Of a DNA stretch of 55,912 nt, positions 33,868 through 41,826 are shown one piece after another (within the stretch, counting starts at the first letter, position 1; each line of letters opens with the position of its first letter). The notes under the pieces were generated by a model. That model saw nothing but the letters and a program-made list of their open reading frames with translations. It did not search any database and was not told the origin of the DNA. Origin of the DNA: CAYFMH01 sp964344775 (GTDB taxonomy: Bacteria > Patescibacteriota > Gracilibacteria > UBA4473); NCBI GenBank assembly GCA_964344775.1, contig CAYFOO010000003.1, positions 1-55,912 on the forward strand. The letters run 5' to 3'. Both the position numbers and the translations under genes were made by a program.

Positions 33868-34911
33868 ATGCTAAACAAACCATTAATCGTCATCAAACTC
33901 GGAACCTTCGCCATCACCGACGAGAAGGGGTTTTTGCAGCCTCATATTTTGGAAGAAATCGTAAAGCAAATCATCGAACTGCATAAAAAATTTCGGATCG
34001 TCCTCGTCTCCTCCGGAGCCGTCGGCTGCGGAAAAAGCTACATCCCCCACTACGCCAAAAAAACCTCTCAACAAAAAGCCGCTGCCGCCATCGGAAATCC
34101 ACTTCTGATGCACCACTACCAAACACTTTTTTCCAAAAATAGTGATATCCCCGTCGCCCAAACCCTCTGCGAAAAACACCACTTTGCCAATCGAGAAAGC
34201 TTTTTGCAGCTGTCGGAAACTTTTCAGATGCTCTGGTCAGCCGGTGCCATCCCGGTCGCCAATGAAAACGATGTCGTTTGTGACTACGAGATTCGTTTCT
34301 CTGACAACGACGAACTCGCCAGCATGATCGCCTGTGGTTTCTCCGCCGCTCAACTCCTCCTCGGGACTACGGTGGAAGGTCTACTGGATAAAAATGGGAA
34401 AGTGATTGCAGAAATCGATGACTTCTCAGAAGACATCCTGTCTCACATTACCAACGAAAAATCAGATCTTGGCCGAGGTGGGATGTCCAGCAAAATCCAG
34501 TGTGCCAAAAAAGTCGCCGAAATGGGCTGTGAAGTGATCCTTTTTGATGCTAAAAAAGACGGTAATCTCCTCCGTGCACACAGACATGAGACCGGAACCG
34601 TCTGCAAACCAAAGTGCTGCAACCTCAATGCCCACCGACGATGGATCAGCATGGGTGGAAAAATTGCCGGGAAAGTGATCATTGACGACGGTGCTGCAAA
34701 AGCTGTGAAACAGAGAAAAAGCCTCCTACTCGTGGGAGTGAAAGAAGTACTCGGAGAATTCAAAAAAGGCGACCTCCTCGAGGTCTTCTGCGAAGGGCAT
34801 GAAACCCCACTCGCCATCGGCCGTGCCCATATCGGGATTGAAGAAATCAAACTTCTTTCCTCAAAAGAAGGTCAGGAGCTAATCCACACGGATGAATTAG
34901 TAATCAATTAG
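33868..34911 (+). CDS. proB: glutamate 5-kinase
   Basis: ProB phosphorylates glutamate in the first step of proline synthesis. The amino acid kinase domain is visible from VIKLGTFAITD, VLVSSGAVGCG, VANENDVV, DNDELASMIA to LGRGGMSSKIQCA, and a C-terminal PUA domain (GKVIIDDGAAKAV..., FKKGDLLEVF) follows, as in the E. coli enzyme. Length 347 is usual. It leads the block proB-unknown-proA-unknown-proC, all on the plus strand. The next start is only four bases after its stop. Confidence 0.96.
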   Translation: MLNKPLIVIKLGTFAITDEKGFLQPHILEEIVKQIIELHKKFRIVLVSSGAVGCGKSYIPHYAKKTSQQKAAAAIGNPLLMHHYQTLFSKNSDIPVAQTLCEKHHFANRESFLQLSETFQMLWSAGAIPVANENDVVCDYEIRFSDNDELASMIACGFSAAQLLLGTTVEGLLDKNGKVIAEIDDFSEDILSHITNEKSDLGRGGMSSKIQCAKKVAEMGCEVILFDAKKDGNLLRAHRHETGTVCKPKCCNLNAHRRWISMGGKIAGKVIIDDGAAKAVKQRKSLLLVGVKEVLGEFKKGDLLEVFCEGHETPLAIGRAHIGIEEIKLLSSKEGQELIHTDELVIN

Positions 34912-34915
34912 CCAA

Positions 34916-35521
34916 ATGAAATTAAAAAAATCCCCAGAACCTCTCTTTCATCATTGTATACCACTAGAAAAAGTGTCACACGGAATCATCTGTCCAAACC
35001 CAAAACATAGTGACGAAGATTATATTGATGCTTATCGATGGTTAGAAAATGAAACAGGGTTTTACCCTTTATTTTTGGCAGTTGGAAATACTGATGATGA
35101 TTTTCGTATAACCGGATATGATGATAACTGGAGAGTGAGAACTTCTAGCTGGTTTCGTGATGGGAAATCAAGTGGTAAATATCGAAAAAAAGGAGAATTT
35201 CCAAATCATGTTTTATTTTCTTTTTCAGAAATGGACGGAGTTTTTACTGATTATATGAATTGGCATATAATCCTAAATGGAATTCACTGGGGAGAAATTA
35301 GTGATTATGAAAGAAGATTGGTAACAAAACCTTCCTGGCCAAAATCAAAGTGGCTCAGAAAAATTAAGAGAGGCGAAGTTGCTGGACAACTAGTAACTCC
35401 TCAAATAGATTTAAGAGAAGCCGAAAGAATTTGGTGTAGAAATAAAAAAACAAAAAAAATATTAGAAACAATGGGATTCACCCAAGTCGAAATAAAAAGA
35501 GTTTTATTGGATAGATCTTAA
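34916..35521 (+). CDS. hypothetical protein, 201 aa, between proB and proA
   Basis: The protein is soluble, aromatic-rich (many Trp and Tyr) and not in a family I recognise. Notable stretches are YRWLENETGFYPLFLAVG, FRDGKSSGKYRKKGEF and a basic C-terminal region (KKTKKILETMGFTQVEIKR) that may bind nucleic acid. It begins four bases after proB and ends 39 bases before proA, so it is co-transcribed with proline genes, but it may simply be an insertion. Base composition is more AT-rich than proB and proA. Confidence 0.7.
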   Translation: MKLKKSPEPLFHHCIPLEKVSHGIICPNPKHSDEDYIDAYRWLENETGFYPLFLAVGNTDDDFRITGYDDNWRVRTSSWFRDGKSSGKYRKKGEFPNHVLFSFSEMDGVFTDYMNWHIILNGIHWGEISDYERRLVTKPSWPKSKWLRKIKRGEVAGQLVTPQIDLREAERIWCRNKKTKKILETMGFTQVEIKRVLLDRS

Positions 35522-35560
35522 CTTTTTCCTTCCGACTTTTAACTTTTAGCTTATTAAAAA

Positions 35561-36802
35561 ATGCTTCAAAAATATTTCACTGCCGCTCAAAAAGCCAAAC
35601 GCACCATCAGCCAATTATCTGATGAGGAACGCAAATCATTGATCAAAAAAATTGCTCAAGAAGTTTTAAATCATCAAGAAGAAATCCTGGCCGCCAACCA
35701 AAAAGACGTTGAAAACTTCACCGGAGAAGATTCTATCCGAGACCGGCTCACCCTCACTCCGGAAAGGATCCAAAATATGGTCCAACAAGCCAAAGACATC
35801 GCCGAACTCTCCGATCCCAGCGGTCACATCGTGCTAGAGCGAACCCTCGACAACGGCCTGGATCTCAAAAAAATCACCACCCCGCTCGGCATCATCGGCA
35901 TGATCTATGAATCCCGACCAAACGTCACGCTTGACGCGGCCGTCCTGGGCCTGAGATCTGGGAATGTGATGCTACTCAAGGGCAGCAAAGATGCCATCGA
36001 ATCAAACAAAGCGATTGTGAAAGTGATCCAAAACACCCTCGAATCAGAAAATCTGCCCCCAGAAGGCGTCCAACTCCTCCCTCCCGACCGAGAAGTGGTC
36101 GGGGAATTGCTCAGAGCCGATAAATATGTGGATCTCCTCATCCCTCGAGGAGGAGCGGGGTTGATCAAATTTGTGAGAGAAAACTCTCTCGTCCCGGTAA
36201 TTGAAACCGGTGCCGGCGTCTGCCACACCTACGTGCATACCTCTGCCGATCCTGAAAAAGCGGTAAACATTGTCGAAAATACCAAAACCCAGCGACCATC
36301 CGTCTGCAATGCAATGGACACGCTCTTGATCGATGAGGAGGTAGCAAAAGATTTGCTCCCAAAGATTGCGGAAAAGCTCGCTGCACACGAAGTAGAAATC
36401 TTTGCTGATGAATCTGCTTTTGCAATTCTGAAAGATAGCTATCCACACCTGCAGAAAGCAAAAGACGAAGACTTCGGACGAGAATATCTGGATCTCAAAT
36501 GCTCCGTGAAGGTGGTAAAAAATCTGGAAGAAGCCCTCGATCATATCGAAAAATACTCTTCTCGACACTCAGAAGCGATCATCGCCGATGATCAGGATGT
36601 TTGTGATCAATTTTTGAGAAAAGTGGATGCTGCCGCGGTGTATGCAAATGCTTCGACCTACTTCTCTGATGGAGGTTGCTTCGGACTGGGAGCGGAAATC
36701 GGAATTTCAACGCAAAAACTGCACGCCCGAGGCCCTTTTGCTCTAGAAAAGCTCGTCTGTGAGAAATGGGTAGTAAAAGGAGATGGTCAAATTAGAACTT
36801 AA
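35561..36802 (+). CDS. proA: gamma-glutamyl phosphate reductase
   Basis: ProA reduces gamma-glutamyl phosphate to the semialdehyde with NADPH, the step after ProB. The aldehyde dehydrogenase-like family signature is clear: PLGIIGMIYESRPNVTLDA, LRSGNVMLLKGSKDA, PRGGAGLIKFV, and NTKTQRPSVCNAMD with the catalytic Cys. C-terminal DGGCFGLGAEIGISTQKLHARGP is also typical. Length 413 matches. An enzyme complex with ProB is expected. Confidence 0.97.
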   Translation: MLQKYFTAAQKAKRTISQLSDEERKSLIKKIAQEVLNHQEEILAANQKDVENFTGEDSIRDRLTLTPERIQNMVQQAKDIAELSDPSGHIVLERTLDNGLDLKKITTPLGIIGMIYESRPNVTLDAAVLGLRSGNVMLLKGSKDAIESNKAIVKVIQNTLESENLPPEGVQLLPPDREVVGELLRADKYVDLLIPRGGAGLIKFVRENSLVPVIETGAGVCHTYVHTSADPEKAVNIVENTKTQRPSVCNAMDTLLIDEEVAKDLLPKIAEKLAAHEVEIFADESAFAILKDSYPHLQKAKDEDFGREYLDLKCSVKVVKNLEEALDHIEKYSSRHSEAIIADDQDVCDQFLRKVDAAAVYANASTYFSDGGCFGLGAEIGISTQKLHARGPFALEKLVCEKWVVKGDGQIRT

Positions 36803-36847
36803 ACCCATCTTGCAATTAACAAATTTATGAATTAATTTTTAATCGAA

Positions 36848-37249
36848 ATGAATGAAATACTGCCACCGCCTAACGATTTAGATGCACTTATGGAACACCA
36901 TCTCTTTGATTTAGATGATACATATCATTTTATCGCGACAATGGGATATCCATCTACTTCTGAAGACAGAGAAGTAGAAAAAGCAAATAACATTGCTGAA
37001 ATCGCAAAACTAGTATCTCAAGGAGTACAAGGTTTTTCAGTAGATTCCCCTCAACTACCTCCACTAATTAAACAATTAAGTACAAGAATGGATGAAAGAC
37101 TTTATCACGCACTTTATACCGCTTGTGAAAAACTAGGCTGTGCTGACCGTTTGCCAGTAGTATCTATTGACCAAGAACAAACAGGAATAACCCAACAAGT
37201 TCTAAATCTTTTGGGAAACTCTGAAAACTCCGCAGGTTCAATTTTGTAA
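36848..37249 (+). CDS. hypothetical protein, 133 aa, between proA and proC
   Basis: This soluble, acidic and mostly helical protein is not recognised. It is in the same direction as the proline genes, 45 bases after proA. Its 3' end borders a hairpin repeat that starts in its last codons (GGTTCAATTTT at about 37234-37244 encodes the final residues), so the natural C-terminus may have been altered by the repeat. Confidence 0.6.
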   Translation: MNEILPPPNDLDALMEHHLFDLDDTYHFIATMGYPSTSEDREVEKANNIAEIAKLVSQGVQGFSVDSPQLPPLIKQLSTRMDERLYHALYTACEKLGCADRLPVVSIDQEQTGITQQVLNLLGNSENSAGSIL

Positions 37250-37385
37250 ATTGAACCAAAAAATTTCAGTTGTGCACTACTGAACCACCTCGAAGCAGAT
37301 TTCAAATCTGCTCCTGCAAAGCAATGGACAGGTGAAAACATAATTCAAGTTCTCCCCCTTGCCGGGGGAGCGAGAGGGGGTATGA
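37232..37385. repeat. intergenic hairpin repeat cluster before proC
   Basis: GGTTCAATTTT-GT-AAATTGAACC is followed by AAAAAATTTCAG, then TTGTGCACTACTGAACC, then GCAGATT/AATCTGC (37295-37301, 37305-37311) with the tail TCCTGC, and a CTCCCCCTTGCCGGGGGAG hairpin near 37353-37371 followed by AGAGGGGGTA. Order and flanks match the clusters at 43.2 and 47.4 kb. Confidence 0.85.
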
Positions 37386-37413
37386 TAAAATCATTCCTAA
37401 TAACTTACTAAAA

Positions 37414-38202
37414 ATGAAAATTGGATTTTATGGATGTGGGAATATGGGAGGGGCTATCCTCCGAAGTATTATTGCACAAAAAATTTGTTCAAACAATGAA
37501 ATCCTCGTGATCGAACGAGAAGAATCCAAATGCCAAAAACTCAAAGATGAACTCGATATCCACACCAGCACCGATCCCACAGAACTCGAAAATTGTGAGT
37601 TTGTGCTTCTCGCTTTCAAACCACAAGCACTCACCGACATCCCCAAGTTTGATGCCAAAAACAAAGTCCTGATCTCCATCCTCGCCGGATCAAAAGTGGA
37701 AAAAATCACAAACGCCTTCCCAGGGAGCCGAGTCGTCCGCGTCATGCCCAATATTCCCTTGCTCTACGGCTACGGCATGGCCGGAGTTTACTTTCCGGAT
37801 GATGTAAATTTCACAAGTGAAGAAAAAGACTTCGTCACCTCCATCTTCAACTCTGGTGGACAAACCATCGAACTAGCGAAAGAATCCGACATGGACAGCT
37901 ACACCACCCTCTGTGGCAGCGGACCAGCCTATTTCCTCTACCTGGCAGGGCAATTGTCTCGGATTGCGGAGAAAAATGGATATTCTGCCGAACAATCCAA
38001 TCAAATGATGTGCCAAACCCTCATCGGAGCTGCCGAAATGGTAAAAAACTCCGATCTCACCCTGGCCGAGCTCAGACGACAAATCACCTCTCCCGGAGGC
38101 GTTACGGAAGCCGCGATCGAAGTGCTGGAAGATCCGAAAAATAATGAAATATTTGACAAATTAGTAAATATAGGTATCAAGAGGTCACAAGAATTATCTT
38201 AA
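37414..38202 (+). CDS. proC: pyrroline-5-carboxylate reductase
   Basis: ProC makes proline from pyrroline-5-carboxylate using NAD(P)H. The Rossmann motif GFYGCGNMGGAIL opens the protein; VMPNIP, LCGSGPAYFLYL and the C-terminal signature LRRQITSPGGVTEAAIEVLE are all present. Length 262 is normal. With proB and proA the organism can make proline from glutamate. A repeat cluster separates it from the upstream unknown gene, so it may have its own promoter. Confidence 0.97.
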   Translation: MKIGFYGCGNMGGAILRSIIAQKICSNNEILVIEREESKCQKLKDELDIHTSTDPTELENCEFVLLAFKPQALTDIPKFDAKNKVLISILAGSKVEKITNAFPGSRVVRVMPNIPLLYGYGMAGVYFPDDVNFTSEEKDFVTSIFNSGGQTIELAKESDMDSYTTLCGSGPAYFLYLAGQLSRIAEKNGYSAEQSNQMMCQTLIGAAEMVKNSDLTLAELRRQITSPGGVTEAAIEVLEDPKNNEIFDKLVNIGIKRSQELS

Positions 38203-38245
38203 TTTTCAGTCAAAAAAACAAATAACCCATATTATTTTAAGTAAA

Positions 38246-38428
38246 ATGAAAGTTTTAAGGACGCCAGATTTCTTTAGAAACCAAACCACACCAGTGGAAG
38301 CGAATTATGATTGGATTCAGGTACCTACTTCTGGTAATAAAACACAACTTCCTCAATTCCCAAAATTCAATCCTCTCGTTTTAAGGGCAATAAATAATAA
38401 CGAAAAAGGTCCTTTTTCGTTTGAATAA
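38246..38428 (+). CDS. possible small protein, 60 aa
   Basis: This short ORF follows proC by about 44 bases. It has a polar composition without a membrane helix and no recognised family. Its last ten codons lie in a perfect hairpin that looks like a terminator, so the ORF could be real with its end in the terminator, or fortuitous. Confidence 0.35.
   Translation: MKVLRTPDFFRNQTTPVEANYDWIQVPTSGNKTQLPQFPKFNPLVLRAINNNEKGPFSFE
38399..38421 (+). terminator. terminator-like hairpin after proC
   Basis: AACGAAAAAG, loop GTC, CTTTTTCGTT: a perfect 10-bp stem, followed after a few bases by a T-rich stretch. The A-rich left arm also makes it a possible bidirectional terminator for the minus-strand gene ending at 38442. 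Confidence 0.65.
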
Positions 38429-38441
38429 TTTTTTTATTCAA

Positions 38442-38717
38442 TCATTGTGTTTTTGGCCCAGTACTCGGCAACTCCACCACTTCGTCATCATCGAGATGAA
38501 AAAACTCTTTGATCTCTGGCATCAGAGCTACTTCTTGTGGTTCTTCTGCCACTTCTTCTGGTGCCTCAAGCAAGGAAGCTTTGAGATAATCTGCCATCTC
38601 CGGAAAAACAAATCCCGCTGATCCAACCAAAAGCCCTACCAATACGGCGATTTCTGCCGTATCTTTGTGCAGATACTTCTTTTTGAAGTTCCGAAGCCGG
38701 GTTTTTAGATTTTTCAT
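38442..38717 (-). CDS. small membrane-anchored protein ending in LPSTGP
   Basis: The 91 residues contain a basic N-terminus, one hydrophobic segment (about 23-41), an acidic Glu-rich region and the C-terminal end VVELPSTGPKTQ. It is paralogous in layout to the gene at 39157-39480, which ends LSDTGPGFWYVF. The LPxTG-like motif lacks the hydrophobic tail and positive charges of a sortase signal, so sorting is unlikely in the usual form. The three small genes 39480 to 38442 run in the same direction and may be a unit. Confidence 0.65.
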   Translation of the reverse strand: MKNLKTRLRNFKKKYLHKDTAEIAVLVGLLVGSAGFVFPEMADYLKASLLEAPEEVAEEPQEVALMPEIKEFFHLDDDEVVELPSTGPKTQ

Positions 38718-38757
38718 CTTAATTAAAAATTAATTTTCAACTGATTGCTGTTAGTTG

Positions 38758-39003
38758 CTAGTTGTCAGTTGAATTTAGGCATTCTCCCATAATACTATCT
38801 CCTACCCATTTGCCCCCACCTTCTTCACAAAACTGCCGCTCAATTTCAGTAAAACTGGAAGTTTTGAGATTTTTGAGGAGATCTGGAGAGGTAATCGCAA
38901 TGATAGCTCCGAGAACAACCAGAAATGCAATCCCCAGCACTTGTTTCCACGGAAACACTTTTTTCCGCTTTTTTAGGAAAGGAATATATTGAATAAAGTT
39001 CAT
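38758..39003 (-). CDS. small membrane-anchored protein, 81 aa
   Basis: A basic cytoplasmic start (KKRKKVFPWK) is followed by one transmembrane helix (about 20-40) and a short exterior part with two Cys (RQFCEEGGGKW..., GECLNS) that could form a disulfide. Function is unknown. It is flanked by two other small membrane proteins of the same direction. Confidence 0.6.
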   Translation of the reverse strand: MNFIQYIPFLKKRKKVFPWKQVLGIAFLVVLGAIIAITSPDLLKNLKTSSFTEIERQFCEEGGGKWVGDSIMGECLNSTDN

Positions 39004-39069
39004 TTTTTATAGTTAAAAACAAATCAGAGAATTATACTTGAAAATCAGTCAAAAATCAAACAATTTTAC

Positions 39070-39152
39070 GCTCCCTTCTTCTCCCCTGAGCTCCCCCTTC
39101 TCCCCTGACAAGGGGAGATACTAAGGAAGAAGCCATTAAAGAGGGGTTTTTT
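39070..39152. repeat. CTCCCC-type repeat, partial copy
   Basis: A CTCCCCTGACAAGGGGAG hairpin (about 39102-39119) is followed by ATACTAAGG and GAGGGGTTTT. The hairpin is identical to the one inside the helicase gene at 27793-27810. Confidence 0.85.
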
Positions 39153-39156
39153 AACT

Positions 39157-39480
39157 CTAAAAGACGTACCAAAATCCAGGTCCGGTATCTGACAATTCTT
39201 CTTTGAGCGGTTTTGGGCTAGAAAGTTTGAGTTCTTCCTCATCCGCTTGAACAATTTCTTCTTTCACTACCACCTCCCAGGGGGCTACTTTTTTGGAAGC
39301 ATTCAAGACGTCTGCCTTGAGCTCCACAGCCAGATCAGAAAAAAGCATTCCCCCCACAGCAGAGCAAGCCACGAGCACTCCCACGAGGCTTTTTGAATCT
39401 ATCTCCAGATTGCAAAACTTTTTACATTGTTTTACACACTGGCAGAATTTTTTTCCGAGGCCGGTTTCTTGATTTTTCAT
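39157..39480 (-). CDS. small membrane protein ending in LSDTGPGFWYVF
   Basis: The 107 residues hold a Cys- and Lys-rich N-terminus (KKFCQCVKQCKKFCN), a hydrophobic segment (about 31-50) and an acidic tail ending in a TGP motif. Layout and sequence around the membrane segment and the end resemble the gene at 38442-38717, suggesting an old duplication. The four closely spaced Cys before the membrane could bind a metal. Function is unknown. Confidence 0.65.
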   Translation of the reverse strand: MKNQETGLGKKFCQCVKQCKKFCNLEIDSKSLVGVLVACSAVGGMLFSDLAVELKADVLNASKKVAPWEVVVKEEIVQADEEELKLSSPKPLKEELSDTGPGFWYVF

Positions 39481-39579
39481 TTTGTAAAACTTAAAAATCT
39501 TCTAATTATACAATATAAAAAATAAAAAGTCAAATACTATTGGCTTTTTTCATTTAAAAATCAAAACCACCTATAAAAA

Positions 39580-40014
39580 TCAGCTTCCTCCCCACACCAC
39601 CCCCCCTACTTTTCTTCTCGCTTCTTCTTCTCCCTTTCCCACTTCTTCACTTCTAGGAAATTGATTAAAAGCAGTGGCTACTTCATCACAAAAAATTTCC
39701 AAAAAATCATCCAAATCTGCTTTTTGTTCTTCTTTTTCAAACCGATCAGGCCAATTTCTTTTAAAGAAAGCGATTAAATAGGATTTAAATTTCGGATGTT
39801 GTGGGGGGATTTCTTCTCCCTTTCTTGCACACAACCTAGCAGCTGATTCGACCATGACTGTATAAAATCTAGGTTTTTCTTCTTCAGGTGCATCTCGGTA
39901 CCGAAAAAAAGCAGGAAAAAAACTCGTTGCAAAAGTACCTACACGCTCCATCACCGCTGCATCTGAAACATGAGGTGTATTTCTCAAATTCGATCCCAAA
40001 AGTGGTTTATCCAT
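39580..40014 (-). CDS. hypothetical protein, 144 aa
   Basis: This soluble protein is not recognised. It has an ordered helical core (about 20-115, with FFKRNWPDRFEKE and DLDDFLEIFCDEVATAF) and a short Gly/Glu/Arg-rich tail. It is divergent from the gene at 40104 with a 90-base AT-rich spacer between the starts. Confidence 0.6.
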   Translation of the reverse strand: MDKPLLGSNLRNTPHVSDAAVMERVGTFATSFFPAFFRYRDAPEEEKPRFYTVMVESAARLCARKGEEIPPQHPKFKSYLIAFFKRNWPDRFEKEEQKADLDDFLEIFCDEVATAFNQFPRSEEVGKGEEEARRKVGGVVWGGS

Positions 40015-40103
40015 CTTTTAAATTTATCCTTTTTTACTTCTGAAAGGATCAAAGTCAAAAAACAAAGGTAGACAAATTATTAAATTTAGATTTAAAAATT
40101 ACT

Positions 40104-40433
40104 ATGAAAATGGATAAATCTCCACAACATACACAAGACGAAATTTTGACCTGCGTATTTAACCATCTGAGAAAAATGCTCGACCCAGGGGACAAAGATG
40201 GTTTTACTCATCATTGCAACCACGCCATAGGATTACTAAACCTGCACCCAACAACTCAAAATCTGACACGAGCACAAATGGAGGCAATTAGAGATCGAAT
40301 AGGAGGCATCGAAATTCCAAATTCTTTTACAAGTTCCGACTCCACTTCTCCCCAAAAAGCTCGAAAAACCATCAGAGAGTTCACTAACTTAATAGAAACA
40401 AGGATCGCCGAACTTTCTCCTCCTTCTAACTAA
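40104..40433 (+). CDS. hypothetical protein, 109 aa
   Basis: This is a small soluble, helical protein with several His and Cys (TCVFNHLRK, THHCNHAIG). The His/Cys positions would suit a metal site, but no family is recognised. Its stop is two bases from the stop of the convergent tyrS gene, leaving no room for a separate terminator. Confidence 0.6.
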   Translation: MKMDKSPQHTQDEILTCVFNHLRKMLDPGDKDGFTHHCNHAIGLLNLHPTTQNLTRAQMEAIRDRIGGIEIPNSFTSSDSTSPQKARKTIREFTNLIETRIAELSPPSN

Positions 40434-40435
40434 AA

Positions 40436-41611
40436 CTACTTCACAATCCGCCCAAACTTCCGTTTTCCGACCTTGAGGATCTGCGGATCACTGGTTATTT
40501 TTACTACCGCTTGAGGATCGGTCACTTTTTCGCCGTTGAAAGTCACGCCTCCCTCCTGCACCAGCCTCCTCGCTTCAGAATTGGAGCTGGCAAACTGAGT
40601 CACCTGAGAAATAAGTGTCAAAATCCCAATCTCTGATTCTCCGGCCTGGAATTCTGGCATCTCGTCCGGCACTTCTTTCTTAACAAATTTGGTGATGAAG
40701 TCCTGCTCTGCCGCGTCCGCTGCCGCACTGTCATGCAACCAGGTGACAATAAATTTGGCCAAATACACCTTTGCATCCCGAGGATTGTCGGCAATTTTCT
40801 TTTTAACATCTGCTAAATCTTCCTCGGTAAAAATCTCGTAGTACTGTGTCATCACTTCATCTGGAACCGACATCATTTTTCCAAACATTTCTTTGGGTTC
40901 TTCGTTCAAGGCGATGAAATTTCCGTACGATTTACTCATTTTTCGTCCATCAGTTCCATTGATGATCGGGGTCGAGAGAACATATTTTTCCCGATCATTG
41001 TAAATCCGCTGCAAATTTCTCCCCATCAGCATGTTGAAGGTCTGGTCGGTACCTCCGAGCTCTAGATCTACATCCATCACCACCGAATCGTATCCCTGCA
41101 GGAGGGGGTAAATAATCTCGTGTCCAAAAATAGGTTCCCCATCCTTGATCCGATCCTGAAACATGTCTCGCTCGAGAAGCTGCTGCACCGTGACTTTCCC
41201 CATCAGTCGGACCATGTCCGAGTAGCTTAATTTGTCCAACCAATCCCCATTGTATCGAACCTCAATTTTATCGAAATCGAGGATTTTACTCGCCTGCACT
41301 TTCCAATTTTCAAAATTGGCTTTGATTTCTTCGTCCGTCAAAACTGGGCGAGTACTGTCCCTTCCCGTAGGATCCCCGATCCGCACGGTCCCATTTCCTA
41401 CGAGCAAAATTACTTCGTGTCCGAGATCGGCAAATTGTTGCAGTTTTTTCAAAACTACCCCATGACCGAGAGTGAGAAGAGATCCCGTCGGATCAATCCC
41501 CAGGTACAACCGAATTTTCTTTTTCGCCATCAGATCTGCCAGAGTTTCCCTCTTGGGCAGAATTTCTGCTACTCCACGGGTCAGTACGTCTTGGATTTTA
41601 TCGTTTGTCAT
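40436..41611 (-). CDS. tyrS: tyrosyl-tRNA synthetase
   Basis: TyrRS charges tRNA-Tyr. The class I HIGH motif appears as TLGHG near residues 47-51 and KMSKS near 221-225; YPLLQGYDSV and LGGTDQTFNMLMGR are typical of the tyrosine site, and a C-terminal S4 RNA-binding domain (VQEGGVTFNGEKV) is present. Length 391 fits the TyrZ-like subgroup. The upstream region has no T-box or leader-peptide signs; it carries the ATTCCGG/CCGGAAT hairpin repeat. Confidence 0.97.
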   Translation of the reverse strand: MTNDKIQDVLTRGVAEILPKRETLADLMAKKKIRLYLGIDPTGSLLTLGHGVVLKKLQQFADLGHEVILLVGNGTVRIGDPTGRDSTRPVLTDEEIKANFENWKVQASKILDFDKIEVRYNGDWLDKLSYSDMVRLMGKVTVQQLLERDMFQDRIKDGEPIFGHEIIYPLLQGYDSVVMDVDLELGGTDQTFNMLMGRNLQRIYNDREKYVLSTPIINGTDGRKMSKSYGNFIALNEEPKEMFGKMMSVPDEVMTQYYEIFTEEDLADVKKKIADNPRDAKVYLAKFIVTWLHDSAAADAAEQDFITKFVKKEVPDEMPEFQAGESEIGILTLISQVTQFASSNSEARRLVQEGGVTFNGEKVTDPQAVVKITSDPQILKVGKRKFGRIVK

Positions 41612-41721
41612 AAATAGAATCTTTTTTTAAACAAATTCTCCTTTACTAATTTCTTCCACAAATTTTCAGGAAATTTTTTCTTTTCGAGGCTTTTGATTAC
41701 TAGATTTACCATATATTCGTC

Positions 41722-41740
41722 ATTCCGGCTTGCCCGGAAT
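41722..41740. repeat. ATTCCGG-CTTGC-CCGGAAT hairpin
   Basis: Perfect 7-bp inverted repeat in the 215-base spacer between the divergent tyrS and the PAP2 fusion gene. It resembles the intergenic palindromes elsewhere in the window; there is no T run, so it is not an obvious terminator. Confidence 0.7.
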
Positions 41741-41790
41741 CATTACCAAAATAAAAAAAGCAAAAGGATTGTATGCCCCCAAAATAAAAA

Positions 41791-41820
41791 TTCAACTTTT
41801 GTTTTTTCTTCTGCTAAGAT
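41791..41820 (+). promoter_or_regulatory. possible extended -10 promoter, leaderless start
   Basis: TG-C-TAAGAT (-10 at 41815-41820) with a weak -35 TTCAAC (41791-41796). Transcription would start at about 41827, the GTG start codon of the fusion gene. Confidence 0.5.
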
Positions 41821-41826
41821 TGGAAT

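Noticed and set aside
38442..38717. Sortase substrate (LPSTG)
   Set aside because: The motif is followed by only four residues, without hydrophobic segment or basic tail.
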